64,000 bases of DNA from NCBI GenBank assembly GCA_905479495.1, contig CAJQMR010000037.1:80777-144776 (forward strand). Direction: 5' to 3'. The position numbers and the translations under genes were made by a program. Positions 1 through 8,674 of this stretch are shown piece by piece. The stretch comes from an uncultured Anaerolineae bacterium. GTDB taxonomy: Bacteria > Chloroflexota > Anaerolineae > Promineifilales > Promineifilaceae. Within the stretch, counting starts at the first letter, position 1; every line of letters starts with the position of its first letter. The notes beneath the pieces were generated by a model. The model made no database searches and was not told the DNA's origin. It worked only from the letters and a program-made list of their open reading frames with translations.

Positions 1-110
1 CTTATCTTTTAGGACTGTGCCACCTCTTGAGGGGGGAACGGCCGTATCCTGGAAAACTTGGACAAAAATGAGGGAATGCTTAATCAGTCCAGTAAAACCT
101 CGCCAAAATA

Positions 111-139
111 TTGACAAAACATAGACACAACGATAGATT
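111..139 (+). promoter_or_regulatory. Candidate sigma70-type promoter of the FAS1 gene
   Basis: TTGACA at 111-116 is followed after 17 bp by TAGATT at 134-139. The predicted start of transcription lies about 55 nt before the coding region. Nothing else was recognised in 1-198 except one ACGGCCGT at 38. The first bases could be the tail of an upstream gene outside the window. Confidence 0.5.
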
Positions 140-204
140 TGTAGACGTAACCTGTACAACAAAAATTTAAAAACCAATTTATCAACCAATTCAAGGAGAT
201 GAAA

Positions 205-1176
205 GTGAAAAATATTGTTCTAAAATTACTCTTAGCCACCGCGCTGCTTTTTGGCCTCATGGTGCCCGCCGTTGCGGCTGATGGCAGCCAAACCATTGTG
301 CAAATCGCCTCTGGCGATGACCGTTTTGATACGCTGGTGGCTGCCGTCGTGGCTACCGATTTGGCAGACACTTTGTCCGGTGGCGATTGGACCGTTTTTG
401 CCCCTACCGATGATGCCTTCGCTAAACTGGGTTTGAATGCTGACAACATTGCTGACTCTTTTTCTAAAGAGGCGTTGACCGACATTCTGCTTTACCATGT
501 TATTGTTGGCGAGGTTTCCTCAGAGAAAGCAAAAGTTGTTTTAGGCGATGTGACGATGGCGAATGGGGCCATGGCTGGGCTTAAATTCTTTGCTGGCAAT
601 CTCTATGTCAATGACGATTCCAAAGTGATTATTCCCGATATTGATGCCTCAAACGGTATCATCCACGCCGTTGACACCGTGATTCTTGGCCCGTGGCCCA
701 AAGTAGCTGACACGTCCAGCAGCATGACATCCAGTTCAGCCGCAGCTGCCCCTGGTACCATTGTGGACATTGCCGTGAATGACGGCCGTTTCAACACATT
801 AGTAGCTGCGGTAACGGCTGCCGGTCTGGCTGATACCCTCTCTAGCGGGGAATGGACCGTCTTTGCCCCCACTGACGCTGCTTTTGCCAAACTGGGTCTC
901 AATGCAGACAACATCGCTTCTACCTTTAGCGAAAAAGAACTGACCAACATTCTGCTCTACCATGTCATTTCCGGAGAAGTTTTCTCCGACAAAGCCCTGA
1001 CGCTTCTGGGTGACGTTACGATGGTGAATGGCCAAAAAGCCGGTCTAAAATTCTTCGAAGGCGACATCTTTGTTAACGACGATGCCAAGGTGATTATTGC
1101 CGACATCGATGCCAGCAATGGCGTGATTCATGCTGTTGACACCGTCATTCTTGGCCCCTGGCCCAAAGTCGATTAG
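205..1176 (+). CDS. Secreted protein with two fasciclin (FAS1) domains
   Basis: A secreted adhesion-type protein of 323 residues. A signal peptide with a long hydrophobic core ending near AVAA is followed by two FAS1 domains at about 28-163 and 186-322. A Ser/Ala-rich linker separates them. Both carry the family blocks TVFAPTDxAF, LLYHV and NGxIHAVDTVI. The domains are so alike (DTLSxGxWTVFAPTD, AKLGLNADNIA, VNDDxKVII) that they must be a tandem duplication. The start is set by the Shine-Dalgarno sequence: AAGGAG at 193-198 abuts ATG 199 but lies 6 nt before GTG 205, so GTG is preferred. FAS1 proteins mediate cell-surface or matrix contacts; the partner here is unknown. A strong terminator follows. 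Confidence 0.9.
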   Translation: MKNIVLKLLLATALLFGLMVPAVAADGSQTIVQIASGDDRFDTLVAAVVATDLADTLSGGDWTVFAPTDDAFAKLGLNADNIADSFSKEALTDILLYHVIVGEVSSEKAKVVLGDVTMANGAMAGLKFFAGNLYVNDDSKVIIPDIDASNGIIHAVDTVILGPWPKVADTSSSMTSSSAAAAPGTIVDIAVNDGRFNTLVAAVTAAGLADTLSSGEWTVFAPTDAAFAKLGLNADNIASTFSEKELTNILLYHVISGEVFSDKALTLLGDVTMVNGQKAGLKFFEGDIFVNDDAKVIIADIDASNGVIHAVDTVILGPWPKVD

Positions 1177-1195
1177 GTCTAGATTGATAAACTGA

Positions 1196-1242
1196 AGCAA
1201 AAAGGTCGCAAAGAAAACATTCTTTCTTTGCGACCTTTTTTT
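1196..1242. terminator. Bidirectional rho-independent terminator
   Basis: A 16-bp perfect stem (1201-1216 with 1223-1238, loop ACATTC) is followed by T8 on the + strand and preceded by an A run. It can therefore end both the FAS1 gene and the convergent gene whose stop is at 1245. Confidence 0.92.
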
Positions 1243-1244
1243 GC

Positions 1245-1841
1245 TTAAGGAACATTTACATATTGGTCCACTACAGGCTCCAGTGCCTCGTTAAATTCGC
1301 CACGCAGGGTGAAGCTGGCATTGTTGGCAAAGGTTTCCTGGTCGTTGCATTGGCGGGGGACGGCTTTGACCGTTCCTTCAGCAACCAGTTCGGCCGTTTG
1401 CGTGGCGATCAGTCGGTAATCGGCTACCAGCGAGATGCGCGTGATGGTGACCTCTCCGGCACCCTCTTCTAGTGTGTAATCACAAGTTTCGCTGATAGTT
1501 TCCACAACGTTTTCCAGGCAGACAACTAATTCAGCTCTTTCCAGGATAGCGGGACGAGACCCCCAATCACCGGTGGGGAAGATGTATTCGCCATCGCCCA
1601 CGCTTTGCAGAATGACGGAGGGATGATGGCCTGAGGCGTCGGGATTGTAAACGGCCGTTTCCGGCACGGCCTCTCCATTGCAAACAGCTTTTAAGGCGAC
1701 CAAACTGTGCGTCTCCCCAGCCGAGCCACCACTTTTGCTAAAGCCATCATACACATAACCAAAAATAACAATCCCTATGCAGCACAAAGCTGCCAGACTC
1801 AATAAGCCGCCCACAACCATTAAAACCCGTTTATTTTGCAT
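1245..1841 (-). CDS. Membrane-anchored protein of unknown function
   Basis: 198 residues that I do not recognise. The N-terminus has one hydrophobic segment at about 6-29 (LMVVGGLLSLAALCCIGIVIF) after a short basic stretch, so the protein is probably an N-in anchored or secreted protein. The rest is a soluble beta-rich region with several cysteines (AVCNGE, VVCLEN, SETCDY, PRQCND) that could form disulfides outside the cell. It includes VYNPDASGHHPSVILQ and a central acidic stretch. The gene is convergent with the FAS1 gene and shares its terminator. No operon partner is visible. Confidence 0.7.
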   Translation of the reverse strand: MQNKRVLMVVGGLLSLAALCCIGIVIFGYVYDGFSKSGGSAGETHSLVALKAVCNGEAVPETAVYNPDASGHHPSVILQSVGDGEYIFPTGDWGSRPAILERAELVVCLENVVETISETCDYTLEEGAGEVTITRISLVADYRLIATQTAELVAEGTVKAVPRQCNDQETFANNASFTLRGEFNEALEPVVDQYVNVP

Positions 1842-2049
1842 CGAAACCTCCTGACTTCAATTTAGTTTAGAATTTCCCTGGAAACTCTCTTCTGGACCAA
1901 GACCGCATCTAAAAGTTTCTGGGGAAATGGTGCGGCCATTGTAAAAATATAGCGATCAATAAACGATCCAAAGATGGTAGAACATCCGTTTCGTGATACA
2001 ATTTGCAGACGAATATCACCCGTACTTGCTTAGTTACAAAAGGATTTTC

Positions 2050-4848
2050 ATGTCGAAAAACCAGCTTGTTCTCATTGATGGCCATGCCTTGGCCTACCGC
2101 ATGTTTTTTGCCTTACCGCTGGAGGCGTTTACTACCAAAAGCGGCGAGCCGACCAACGCCACCTTCGGCTTCATCCGCACCGTGCTGGATTGGATTCTGG
2201 CCGACAATCCCCCTCAATATTTTGCCGTCAGCTTTGATCTCGGGCGCACTTTTCGCGACGATATGTTTGCCGAATACAAAGGCACGCGGGAAAAGATGCC
2301 CGACGAGCTGCGCCTGCAAATTGAGCGCATCAAAGAAGTTATTCAAACGCTCAATATTCCCATTTTGGAGCTAGAAGGATTTGAAGCAGATGACGTGCTG
2401 GGTACGATTGCTCGACAGGCCAAACCCCTAGGCGTGCCGGTACATATCATCACGGGCGATCGGGATTTGCTGCAATTGGTAGATGAGAATACCTTTGTCG
2501 AGCTGCCCACGCGAGGCAGTCGCCCTTCCGAAGTGTTCGACGTGCAAGGTGTCATTGATTATTTCGACGTGCGCCCCGATCAGGTGGTGGATTACAAAGC
2601 ATTGGTCGGTGACACCAGTGATAATATTCCCGGTGTGAGGGGGGTGGGGGCCAAAACGGCCGCAAAACTCCTCAAACAATACGAAACGCTGGATGCAATT
2701 TACGCCAACGTCGAATCGATCAAAGGGGCGATGGGCAAAAAGATTGCCGAGGGCAAAGATAGCGCATATTTGAGCCAGAAATTAGCCCGCATTGTTACCG
2801 ACGCCCCGATTCAGCTGGAGCTGGCCGCTTGCATCGCCCACGATTTTGACCCGAATCCTGTACTGGACATCTTCCGTGATTTGGAATTTCGTTCCTTGAG
2901 CAACACGCTCGTGGAGCATCTGGGAGAAAGCGCCGCGTTTGAAGAACCAGAACCCCTGGCAAATCCGACTGAAACGGTGATTGTGCGCACGCAAGCGCAG
3001 CTGGATGATCTGGTGGCCAAGCTCAACGCAGCCAAGCTTATCTCTTTTGACGTGGAAACGACCGGGTTGGACAAAACCACGGCCGAATTAGTGGGCATCT
3101 GCATCGCGGTGAAGCCACCCGTCGGCTACTACATTCCCGTTGGGCACCTGGCCAACGAAGCGCAAAGCAGCAGTGGGCAAATGTCTCTCTTTGCCGGAGA
3201 GCCAGAACTGGCAGAAGGGCAGCTCCCCCTGCAAACCGTGCTGGACGCACTGCGGAAGCCATTTACTGATTCCAAAATTGGCAAGGTGGCTCACAACGCC
3301 AAATACGACTACACCATTCTGGATCGCTACGATTTGCGCGTGACGCCCATTACCTTTGACACGATGATTGCTGAATGGCTGACCGATCCAGCGACCAAGC
3401 ACAAAGGGCTGAAAGATTTGTCACGGCATCGCCTGGGTGCCGAAATGACCGAAATCGAGCTGCTCATCGGCAAAGGCAAGTCGCAAAAAACGTTTGCCGA
3501 AGTGCCTATTGAAGACGCAGCCCCGTACGGCGCAGCCGATGCGGACATGACGCTGCGGCTGGTGGCCCCGCTGAAAAAAGAAATCAAAGAGAAAGCCTTG
3601 GAAAAAATCCTGGATTTAGAGATGCCGCTGATTCCAGTGCTCTCCGCGATGGAGCAAGAAGGCATTGGCGTCGATCTCGACTTCTTCCAACAAATGTCGC
3701 AGGATTTAGACGGCCGTTTACGCCAACTGGAGGCAAAAATCCATGATATTGCTGGGGAGCCGTTCAACATCAACTCCACCCAGCAGATGAGCGATATTTT
3801 GTTCAAGAAGCTGGGGTATCCTATAGAGGGCCTCAAGAAAACGCGCAGCGGCTACTATTCCACGGCAGCCAGCGTTTTGGAAAGTCTTAAAGAAACGGAA
3901 CAAGAGAAGAAAACAGGCATGATTACGGCCATTTTGGAGTATCGCGAATTGGGCAAGCTGAAGAGCACCTATGTGGATGCCCTGCCGGAGTTGGTGAATA
4001 AAAAAGACGGCCGTCTCCATACCAGCTTCAACCAGACCGGAGCCATCACCGGACGCATTGCCAGCAGCAACCCTAATTTGCAAAATATCCCCATCCGCAG
4101 CGAGGTGGGGCAGCAAATTCGCCGAGGCTTTGTGGCCAAACCGGGTCACATCTTCCTGGCCGCCGACTATTCCCAGGTGGAGCTGCGTGTTTTGGCCCAC
4201 ATCTGCCAGGATGCCGCCTTGCTAGAAGCGTTTCGGCAAGATCAGGATATTCATCGCACGACGGCAGCGGCCGTTTATGGCATTGATCTGGATGATGTGA
4301 CTTACAACCAGCGCCGTTTTGCTAAGGCGGTTAACTTTGGCCTGATCTACGGCATGGGTGCCTTCCGCCTGGCCCGCGATTCGGAACTGACTCTGGCCGA
4401 AGCTGAAAATTACATCAAGGATTACTTTGCCCGCTTCCCCGGTATCCAGAAATATTTGGACGAAACCAAGAAAAAAGCGCATGAAGATGGTTATGTGGAG
4501 ACATTGCTGGGGCGGCGACGCTACTTCCCCGTTTTCAAGATGCCATCCAGCGGCAGCAACGTCCAGGCGCGTCTGCGCGCCGAGCGAGAGGCAATCAACC
4601 ATCCCATTCAGGGCACCGCTGCCGACATCGTAAAAATTGCCATGCTGAATTTGCACGAGAAGCTGGTTGATTACGATGCCAAAATGCTGCTGCAAGTACA
4701 CGATGAGCTGTTGCTGGAAGTGCCCGAAGTGGAGCTAGACGCTATGCGTGAGCTCGTTGTGAGCACGATGTCTGGTGCTTTTAGCCTGGATGTCCCCTTG
4801 AAGGTGGATGCCAGCACAGGGCATAATTGGCTAGAATTAAAAGAATAA
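2050..4848 (+). CDS. polA: DNA polymerase I
   Basis: 932 residues, full length for bacterial Pol I. The 5'-3' nuclease occupies about 1-290 (LIDGHALAYRMFF, GFEADDVLGT, GDRDLLQL, GDTSDNIPG). The 3'-5' proofreading domain is intact: D334 and E336 in FDVETTGLD, D420 in AHNAKYDYTIL, and D499 in GAADADMTL. The polymerase domain covers about 520-932, with motif A DYSQVELR (D706), motif B RRFAKAVNFGLIYG and motif C VHDELLLEVP (D885-E886). It fills gaps and removes RNA primers in replication and excision repair. ATG 2050 is chosen over the upstream in-frame start at 1993 because family alignment begins at MSKNQLVLIDGHA and AAAGGA precedes it. It is transcribed alone, with the acyltransferases starting 65 nt later. 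Confidence 0.97.
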   Translation: MSKNQLVLIDGHALAYRMFFALPLEAFTTKSGEPTNATFGFIRTVLDWILADNPPQYFAVSFDLGRTFRDDMFAEYKGTREKMPDELRLQIERIKEVIQTLNIPILELEGFEADDVLGTIARQAKPLGVPVHIITGDRDLLQLVDENTFVELPTRGSRPSEVFDVQGVIDYFDVRPDQVVDYKALVGDTSDNIPGVRGVGAKTAAKLLKQYETLDAIYANVESIKGAMGKKIAEGKDSAYLSQKLARIVTDAPIQLELAACIAHDFDPNPVLDIFRDLEFRSLSNTLVEHLGESAAFEEPEPLANPTETVIVRTQAQLDDLVAKLNAAKLISFDVETTGLDKTTAELVGICIAVKPPVGYYIPVGHLANEAQSSSGQMSLFAGEPELAEGQLPLQTVLDALRKPFTDSKIGKVAHNAKYDYTILDRYDLRVTPITFDTMIAEWLTDPATKHKGLKDLSRHRLGAEMTEIELLIGKGKSQKTFAEVPIEDAAPYGAADADMTLRLVAPLKKEIKEKALEKILDLEMPLIPVLSAMEQEGIGVDLDFFQQMSQDLDGRLRQLEAKIHDIAGEPFNINSTQQMSDILFKKLGYPIEGLKKTRSGYYSTAASVLESLKETEQEKKTGMITAILEYRELGKLKSTYVDALPELVNKKDGRLHTSFNQTGAITGRIASSNPNLQNIPIRSEVGQQIRRGFVAKPGHIFLAADYSQVELRVLAHICQDAALLEAFRQDQDIHRTTAAAVYGIDLDDVTYNQRRFAKAVNFGLIYGMGAFRLARDSELTLAEAENYIKDYFARFPGIQKYLDETKKKAHEDGYVETLLGRRRYFPVFKMPSSGSNVQARLRAEREAINHPIQGTAADIVKIAMLNLHEKLVDYDAKMLLQVHDELLLEVPEVELDAMRELVVSTMSGAFSLDVPLKVDASTGHNWLELKE

Positions 4849-4913
4849 ACATGAAATGAGTCCATTTTGCCTTTATGGAGATGCGTCCATTTCCCAAAGG
4901 TGATAATCAAATT

Positions 4914-5492
4914 ATGACACAAGAAACTAATCAACTTCCTCGACGAGGCAACCGCTTCTCCAAAGCGTTGGCCGACTTCTGTTTCCGGCTGTTTGGCTGG
5001 CAGGTCGCGGGCGAGCTGCCTAACGTGCCAAAGATGGTCATCATTGGTGCCCCGCATACGTCCAATTGGGATTTTCCTCTGGCCATGACGCTCATTTTTC
5101 ATTTGGGTGTGCACCTGAACTGGATGGCCAAAAAAGAGTTTTTTGCTGCGCCGGTAGCCGGTCTTTGGCGTTGGTTGGGCGGCGTTCCTATTGATCGTAA
5201 GGCGGCCAATGGGGTGGTGGGCCAAACGGTTGAGGCAATTCAGGAGCGGGCCAAAATTGTGTTGGCCATTGCTCCAGAGGGAACGCGCAGCAAGGTGGCG
5301 CGGTGGCGTACAGGCTTTTACCACATTGCTCATAAAGCCAATATTCCCATTGTGCCCGTGTTGGTGGATTACGGCCGTAAAACCCTCACCATTACCGACC
5401 CATTCATCCCCACTGGTGATGTAGACGCTGATCTCCCGTTGATCCAGGCACGCTATCAAGGCGTTACAGGTAAAAATAGCGACCAATTTTAG
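4914..5492 (+). CDS. PlsC-like lysophospholipid acyltransferase, copy 1
   Basis: 192 residues of the PlsC/LPLAT superfamily, which transfers acyl chains to lysophospholipids or related acceptors at the membrane. Visible motifs are the HX4D catalytic box in APHTSNWDFPLAM, the GGVPIDRK block, and the phosphate-binding EGTRS. No clear transmembrane helix is seen beyond amphipathic stretches. ATG 4914 has AAAGGTG upstream; ATG 4875 is an alternative. The next gene starts 3 nt after this stop and is a close paralogue, so the pair arose by tandem duplication and is co-transcribed. The real substrate cannot be read from sequence. Confidence 0.85.
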   Translation: MTQETNQLPRRGNRFSKALADFCFRLFGWQVAGELPNVPKMVIIGAPHTSNWDFPLAMTLIFHLGVHLNWMAKKEFFAAPVAGLWRWLGGVPIDRKAANGVVGQTVEAIQERAKIVLAIAPEGTRSKVARWRTGFYHIAHKANIPIVPVLVDYGRKTLTITDPFIPTGDVDADLPLIQARYQGVTGKNSDQF

Positions 5493-5495
5493 CTA

Positions 5496-6152
5496 ATGAG
5501 ATCGTCCCAAAATCCCCCCAAAACAGATCCGCTGAATGCCCCTGTGCTGGGTGACACGATTCCACGTTGGGGGAATCGGTTCAGCCAACAGGTGGCGCGC
5601 GGATTGCTGCGGCTGCTGGGCTGGCGCTTTGCGGGCAACGTACCCAATCTGCCGAAAATGGTGCTGATTGGGGCACCGCATACCTCAAACTGGGATTTTC
5701 CCCTGGCCATGGTGGCGCTGTTTGCTTTGCAGGTACGCGTTTACTGGTTGGGTAAACATACCTTTGTCAATGGGCCGCTGAAGCCGCTGCTGCGCTGGTT
5801 GGGTGGCGTCGCGGTGGATCGGCGCGCGGCCTTTGGTGTGGTTGGGCAAACGGTAGACGTCATGCAGCAGCGAGAGCAATTTTTGTTGGGCCTGGCTCCA
5901 GAAGGGACGCGCAGTTTGGTGTCACGCTGGAAGATGGGCTTTTTCTTTATTGCTCAGGCGGTCAATGTGCCCATCGTGCCGGTGGCGCTGGATTACGGCC
6001 GTAAAACCATCGCTATTGGTGAGCCGATTAATCCTGAAGTGGGGGAAACGGCCGTGTTAACACAGCTGCGCACCTTTTATGAAGGCGTTCAAGGCAAGTA
6101 TCCTGAGCAATTTTCTTTAGAAAGTATCCAGCCCAGGCTGAGAAATGGGTGA
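5496..6152 (+). CDS. PlsC-like lysophospholipid acyltransferase, copy 2
   Basis: 218 residues, a tandem paralogue of the preceding gene. It shares GNRFS, the APHTSNWDFPLAM catalytic box (HX4D), the GGVxxDRxAAxGVVGQTV block, LAPEGTRS and DYGRKTxxI. The N-terminus is longer and Pro-rich. The start lies 3 nt after the previous stop, so the two are probably translationally coupled. Duplication with divergence suggests different acyl or acceptor preferences in glycerolipid synthesis. A terminator built around an ACGGCCGT site follows at 6231. Confidence 0.85.
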   Translation: MRSSQNPPKTDPLNAPVLGDTIPRWGNRFSQQVARGLLRLLGWRFAGNVPNLPKMVLIGAPHTSNWDFPLAMVALFALQVRVYWLGKHTFVNGPLKPLLRWLGGVAVDRRAAFGVVGQTVDVMQQREQFLLGLAPEGTRSLVSRWKMGFFFIAQAVNVPIVPVALDYGRKTIAIGEPINPEVGETAVLTQLRTFYEGVQGKYPEQFSLESIQPRLRNG

Positions 6153-6230
6153 AAATGTGCCTAATCGATTTTGATCTCCAAAGTTCGTGATACAATCCCC
6201 TGTTTCCATTTGAAAACAATGATTGTTACT

Positions 6231-6265
6231 GCCGGAACGGCCGTCTAGCTGTTCCGGCCTTTTTG
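6231..6265 (+). terminator. Terminator containing the ACGGCCGT motif
   Basis: GCCGGAAC at 6231-6238 pairs with GTTCCGGC at 6251-6258 and is followed by TTTTT. One ACGGCCGT (6237) is part of the ascending arm and loop. It ends the acyltransferase transcript. Confidence 0.8.
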
Positions 6266-6326
6266 TGACAAAGACCTATCAGGTCTGTGAAGATGCTGTG
6301 CAAGATAGAACCATAAGGAGAACCAA

Positions 6327-7634
6327 GTGAAAATCAACATAACCAAAGCCCAAAAATGGACCCGCCTCCTACTTTGGGCTGTACTACTCGGCCTGCTTGT
6401 CGCCGCCTGTGGCCCAGCCACACCGCAAGAAGCCGACACCAATGCTGCCGATACAACCAGCGAAGAAGCAAATAGCAGCGAAGCAAGTGCCGAGACCGGT
6501 TCACGCGTGACGTCGTCTGGATTGGAATACATTGAAATTGAAGCCGGTACCGGCCCTCGCGCGCAGCCTGGCGACCAGGTAACCGTGCATTACACGGGCA
6601 CCCTGGAAGATGGCACCGAATTTGACAGCTCCGCAGGGGGTGACCCGATTTCGTTTGTGCTGGGCCAAGGTGGCGTAATTCAAGGCTGGGATGAGGGCAT
6701 CGCCCTGATGAATGTCGGCGGCAAAGCGCAACTGATCATTCCGCCTGAGTTGGGGTACGGGGACCAAGATTATGGCCCTATCCCTGGCGGTTCAACCCTC
6801 TACTTTGATGTGGAACTCGTTTCTGCTGATCCAGCGCCAACACCAGTGCTGCCGCCTACGTCCGAACCACCCACATTTGTTAATCCAGACGATTACACTG
6901 TGACTGAAAGTGGTTTGCAATACTACTTCCTGGAAGAAGGTGATGGTGAAATGCCACAACCGGGCGAAGTTGCCTCTGTTAACTTTACCGGCTGGCTTCA
7001 AGATGGCTTGCAGTTTGCCGACTCTCAAGATGGTGTGCCGGTTGACTTTATTGTTGGCGAAGGGCAAATCGTACCTGGCTGGGATGAGATGGTCTTGTTG
7101 ATGCACGTGGGCGACGTAGTCCAATTTGTTTTGCCGCCCGAGTTAGGGCTAGGGGAAGAAGGCGCACCCAACGGGGTAATACCGCCTAATGCGACGCTCG
7201 TTTTCGAGATGGAACTGGTTGAGATTAAACCACCGCCGCCAACCCCCACACCGGCACCGCCGCCAGTGAGCGTTGAAGAGTCAGATTACACTGTGACCGA
7301 CGATGGGTTAAAGATATTCATGATTACAGAAGGCTCAGGTGAACTGGTCGAGAGTGGTGATCTGGTTACGCTGCATTATAAGATGTGGGACCAAGATGGT
7401 GCTCAACTAGAATCTTCTTACGATTTTGGTCAGCCGGTGCAGATTGTAGCTGGCAGTGGGCAAGCGGGTCCCGGTTGGGATGAAGCGTTGCTCATGATGA
7501 GCCCCAGCAGCAAAGCGCAGTTCGTGCTGTCGCCAGAGCTGGCTTACGGCGACCAGGCTGCCAACGCGCCTACCGAAGGCGATCTGATTTTTGAAATTGA
7601 AATTTTGGATGTTGTCAAAGCGGAGACTGAGTAA
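6327..7634 (+). CDS. Lipoprotein with three FKBP-type peptidyl-prolyl isomerase domains
   Basis: 435 residues. A lipoprotein signal ends in the lipobox LLVAAC (Cys about 28), then an Ala/Glu/Thr-rich linker, then three FKBP domains at about 62-168, 190-306 and 320-432 joined by Pro/Thr linkers. Domain 1 keeps the FKBP pocket (VHYTGTLEDGTEFDSS, GVIQGWDEGI, ELGYGD). In domain 2 the pocket Tyr of HYTG is Phe, FD is FA and GYG is GLG. Domain 3 has HYKM, QLESS and AGPGW. Domains 2 and 3 are therefore probably non-catalytic chaperone or dimer modules. It should act outside the membrane on folding proteins. GTG 6327 is the start, with AAGGAG 6 nt upstream. Its stop overlaps the next ATG by 1 nt. Confidence 0.9.
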   Translation: MKINITKAQKWTRLLLWAVLLGLLVAACGPATPQEADTNAADTTSEEANSSEASAETGSRVTSSGLEYIEIEAGTGPRAQPGDQVTVHYTGTLEDGTEFDSSAGGDPISFVLGQGGVIQGWDEGIALMNVGGKAQLIIPPELGYGDQDYGPIPGGSTLYFDVELVSADPAPTPVLPPTSEPPTFVNPDDYTVTESGLQYYFLEEGDGEMPQPGEVASVNFTGWLQDGLQFADSQDGVPVDFIVGEGQIVPGWDEMVLLMHVGDVVQFVLPPELGLGEEGAPNGVIPPNATLVFEMELVEIKPPPPTPTPAPPPVSVEESDYTVTDDGLKIFMITEGSGELVESGDLVTLHYKMWDQDGAQLESSYDFGQPVQIVAGSGQAGPGWDEALLMMSPSSKAQFVLSPELAYGDQAANAPTEGDLIFEIEILDVVKAETE

Positions 7635-7969
7635 TGAAAACAGATAGTGGTTTGCAATACATTGAAACAGAAGCCGGTACCGGTAAGGCTGCTAAGCGCG
7701 GTGATCGTGTGGCGGTTCATTACATCGGCCGTTTGGAAAATGGCAAAGAGTTCGATAATTCTGTAAAGCGTGGTCAGCCAATCGAGTTTGCCCTTGGTAC
7801 TGGCCAGGTGATTCCCGGTTGGGATGAAGGCATTGGCTTGATGAAGGTGGGCGGCAAAGCAACCCTCATCATTCCGCCGGACCTGGGCTATGGTTCCCGG
7901 GGGGCGGGCGGGGTGATACCGCCCAACGCCACCCTCATCTTTGATGTTGAGCTGGTGGATGTGAAGTAA
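7634..7969 (+). CDS. FKBP-type peptidyl-prolyl cis-trans isomerase, single domain
   Basis: 111 residues forming one canonical FKBP domain without a signal peptide, so it is cytosolic. The pocket residues are all present: VHYIGRLENGKEFDNS, GQVIPGWDEGI, IIPPDLGYGSRG and NATLIFDVELVDV. It catalyses proline isomerisation in protein folding. The ATG overlaps the stop of the upstream three-domain FKBP lipoprotein (TAATG), so the two are translationally coupled. They probably share ancestry, because this protein resembles domain 1 most. A strong terminator follows at 7976. Confidence 0.95.
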   Translation: MKTDSGLQYIETEAGTGKAAKRGDRVAVHYIGRLENGKEFDNSVKRGQPIEFALGTGQVIPGWDEGIGLMKVGGKATLIIPPDLGYGSRGAGGVIPPNATLIFDVELVDVK

Positions 7970-7975
7970 AATCCG

Positions 7976-8012
7976 AAAGTGGCAGGGCCTCAGGGCTTTG
8001 CCACTTTTTTTT
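7976..8012 (+). terminator. Rho-independent terminator of the FKBP operon
   Basis: AAAGTGGCA at 7976-7984 pairs with TGCCACTTT at 7999-8007, followed by a T run. The minus-strand gene ending at 8034 could also use it through its A-rich left side. Confidence 0.88.
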
Positions 8013-8033
8013 GTCTTTTGAACGGGGGTTGGA

Positions 8034-8588
8034 TCAAGGGCTAAAGATGTCGATGGTGGGGATTGCGTAAACGGCCGTTTCGCCAAAATTCTCGCCAAAA
8101 AGACCGATATTTCGCGTAGGCAGCGAGTAGATTCCTTGCCACAAAAGCTCTCGATTGATCCGCACCGTTATTTCTTCGTCGCGTACATCAATCCAGATTT
8201 CGTTTGGCTCATTTTCTAACTGGATGTGGGGCCAGGGCTGCCAGGGTAGGACGGCCGTATCATTCTCTTGCACCAGAACATACCCCAACGGTGACACGGC
8301 CACGATGATTTGGCTGGTCTCATCACCTAACGCGAATCCCACACCACTGTCTAAACTGCCGGATTGGTAAACGGCCGTGCCCCGCACCGAAAAATCGCCT
8401 TCAGGCAGCATCTCATCCAGCCAAGTGATCATTTGTCCCGGTTCACTTACGGTCAGGCTGGTGCCGGGTAGTGAGGTTTGTAATTCACCAATTGGTTTTG
8501 GGTCAAACACACCTGTGGCAATGAGGATGATGAGGAAAACGGCCGTTGCCAGCAAATAAGCCAACGCCCCGCGTAATGATCGTTTCAT
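8034..8588 (-). CDS. Membrane-anchored protein of unknown function
   Basis: 184 residues, not recognised. After MKRSLRG comes one hydrophobic segment (about 8-27, ALAYLLATAVFLIILIATGVF) that should anchor the protein in the membrane. The remaining 155 residues look beta-rich, with alternating hydrophobic patterns such as QIIVAVSPLGYVLV, EIWIDVRDEEITVRI and NIGLFGENF. This is compatible with a jelly-roll or laminin-G-like sandwich, but no diagnostic motif is visible. It stands between the FKBP operon and araA and is not obviously linked to either. Four ACGGCCGT copies lie within it, giving TAV and other in-frame tripeptides. Confidence 0.7.
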   Translation of the reverse strand: MKRSLRGALAYLLATAVFLIILIATGVFDPKPIGELQTSLPGTSLTVSEPGQMITWLDEMLPEGDFSVRGTAVYQSGSLDSGVGFALGDETSQIIVAVSPLGYVLVQENDTAVLPWQPWPHIQLENEPNEIWIDVRDEEITVRINRELLWQGIYSLPTRNIGLFGENFGETAVYAIPTIDIFSP

Positions 8589-8674
8589 GTGGAGAGTTTA
8601 ATGGGAACAGAAAAGGGAGACAAACAGAACGATAGCTGTCTGCCTCCCTACAAGGAGGAGAACAAGTTGCAGGA

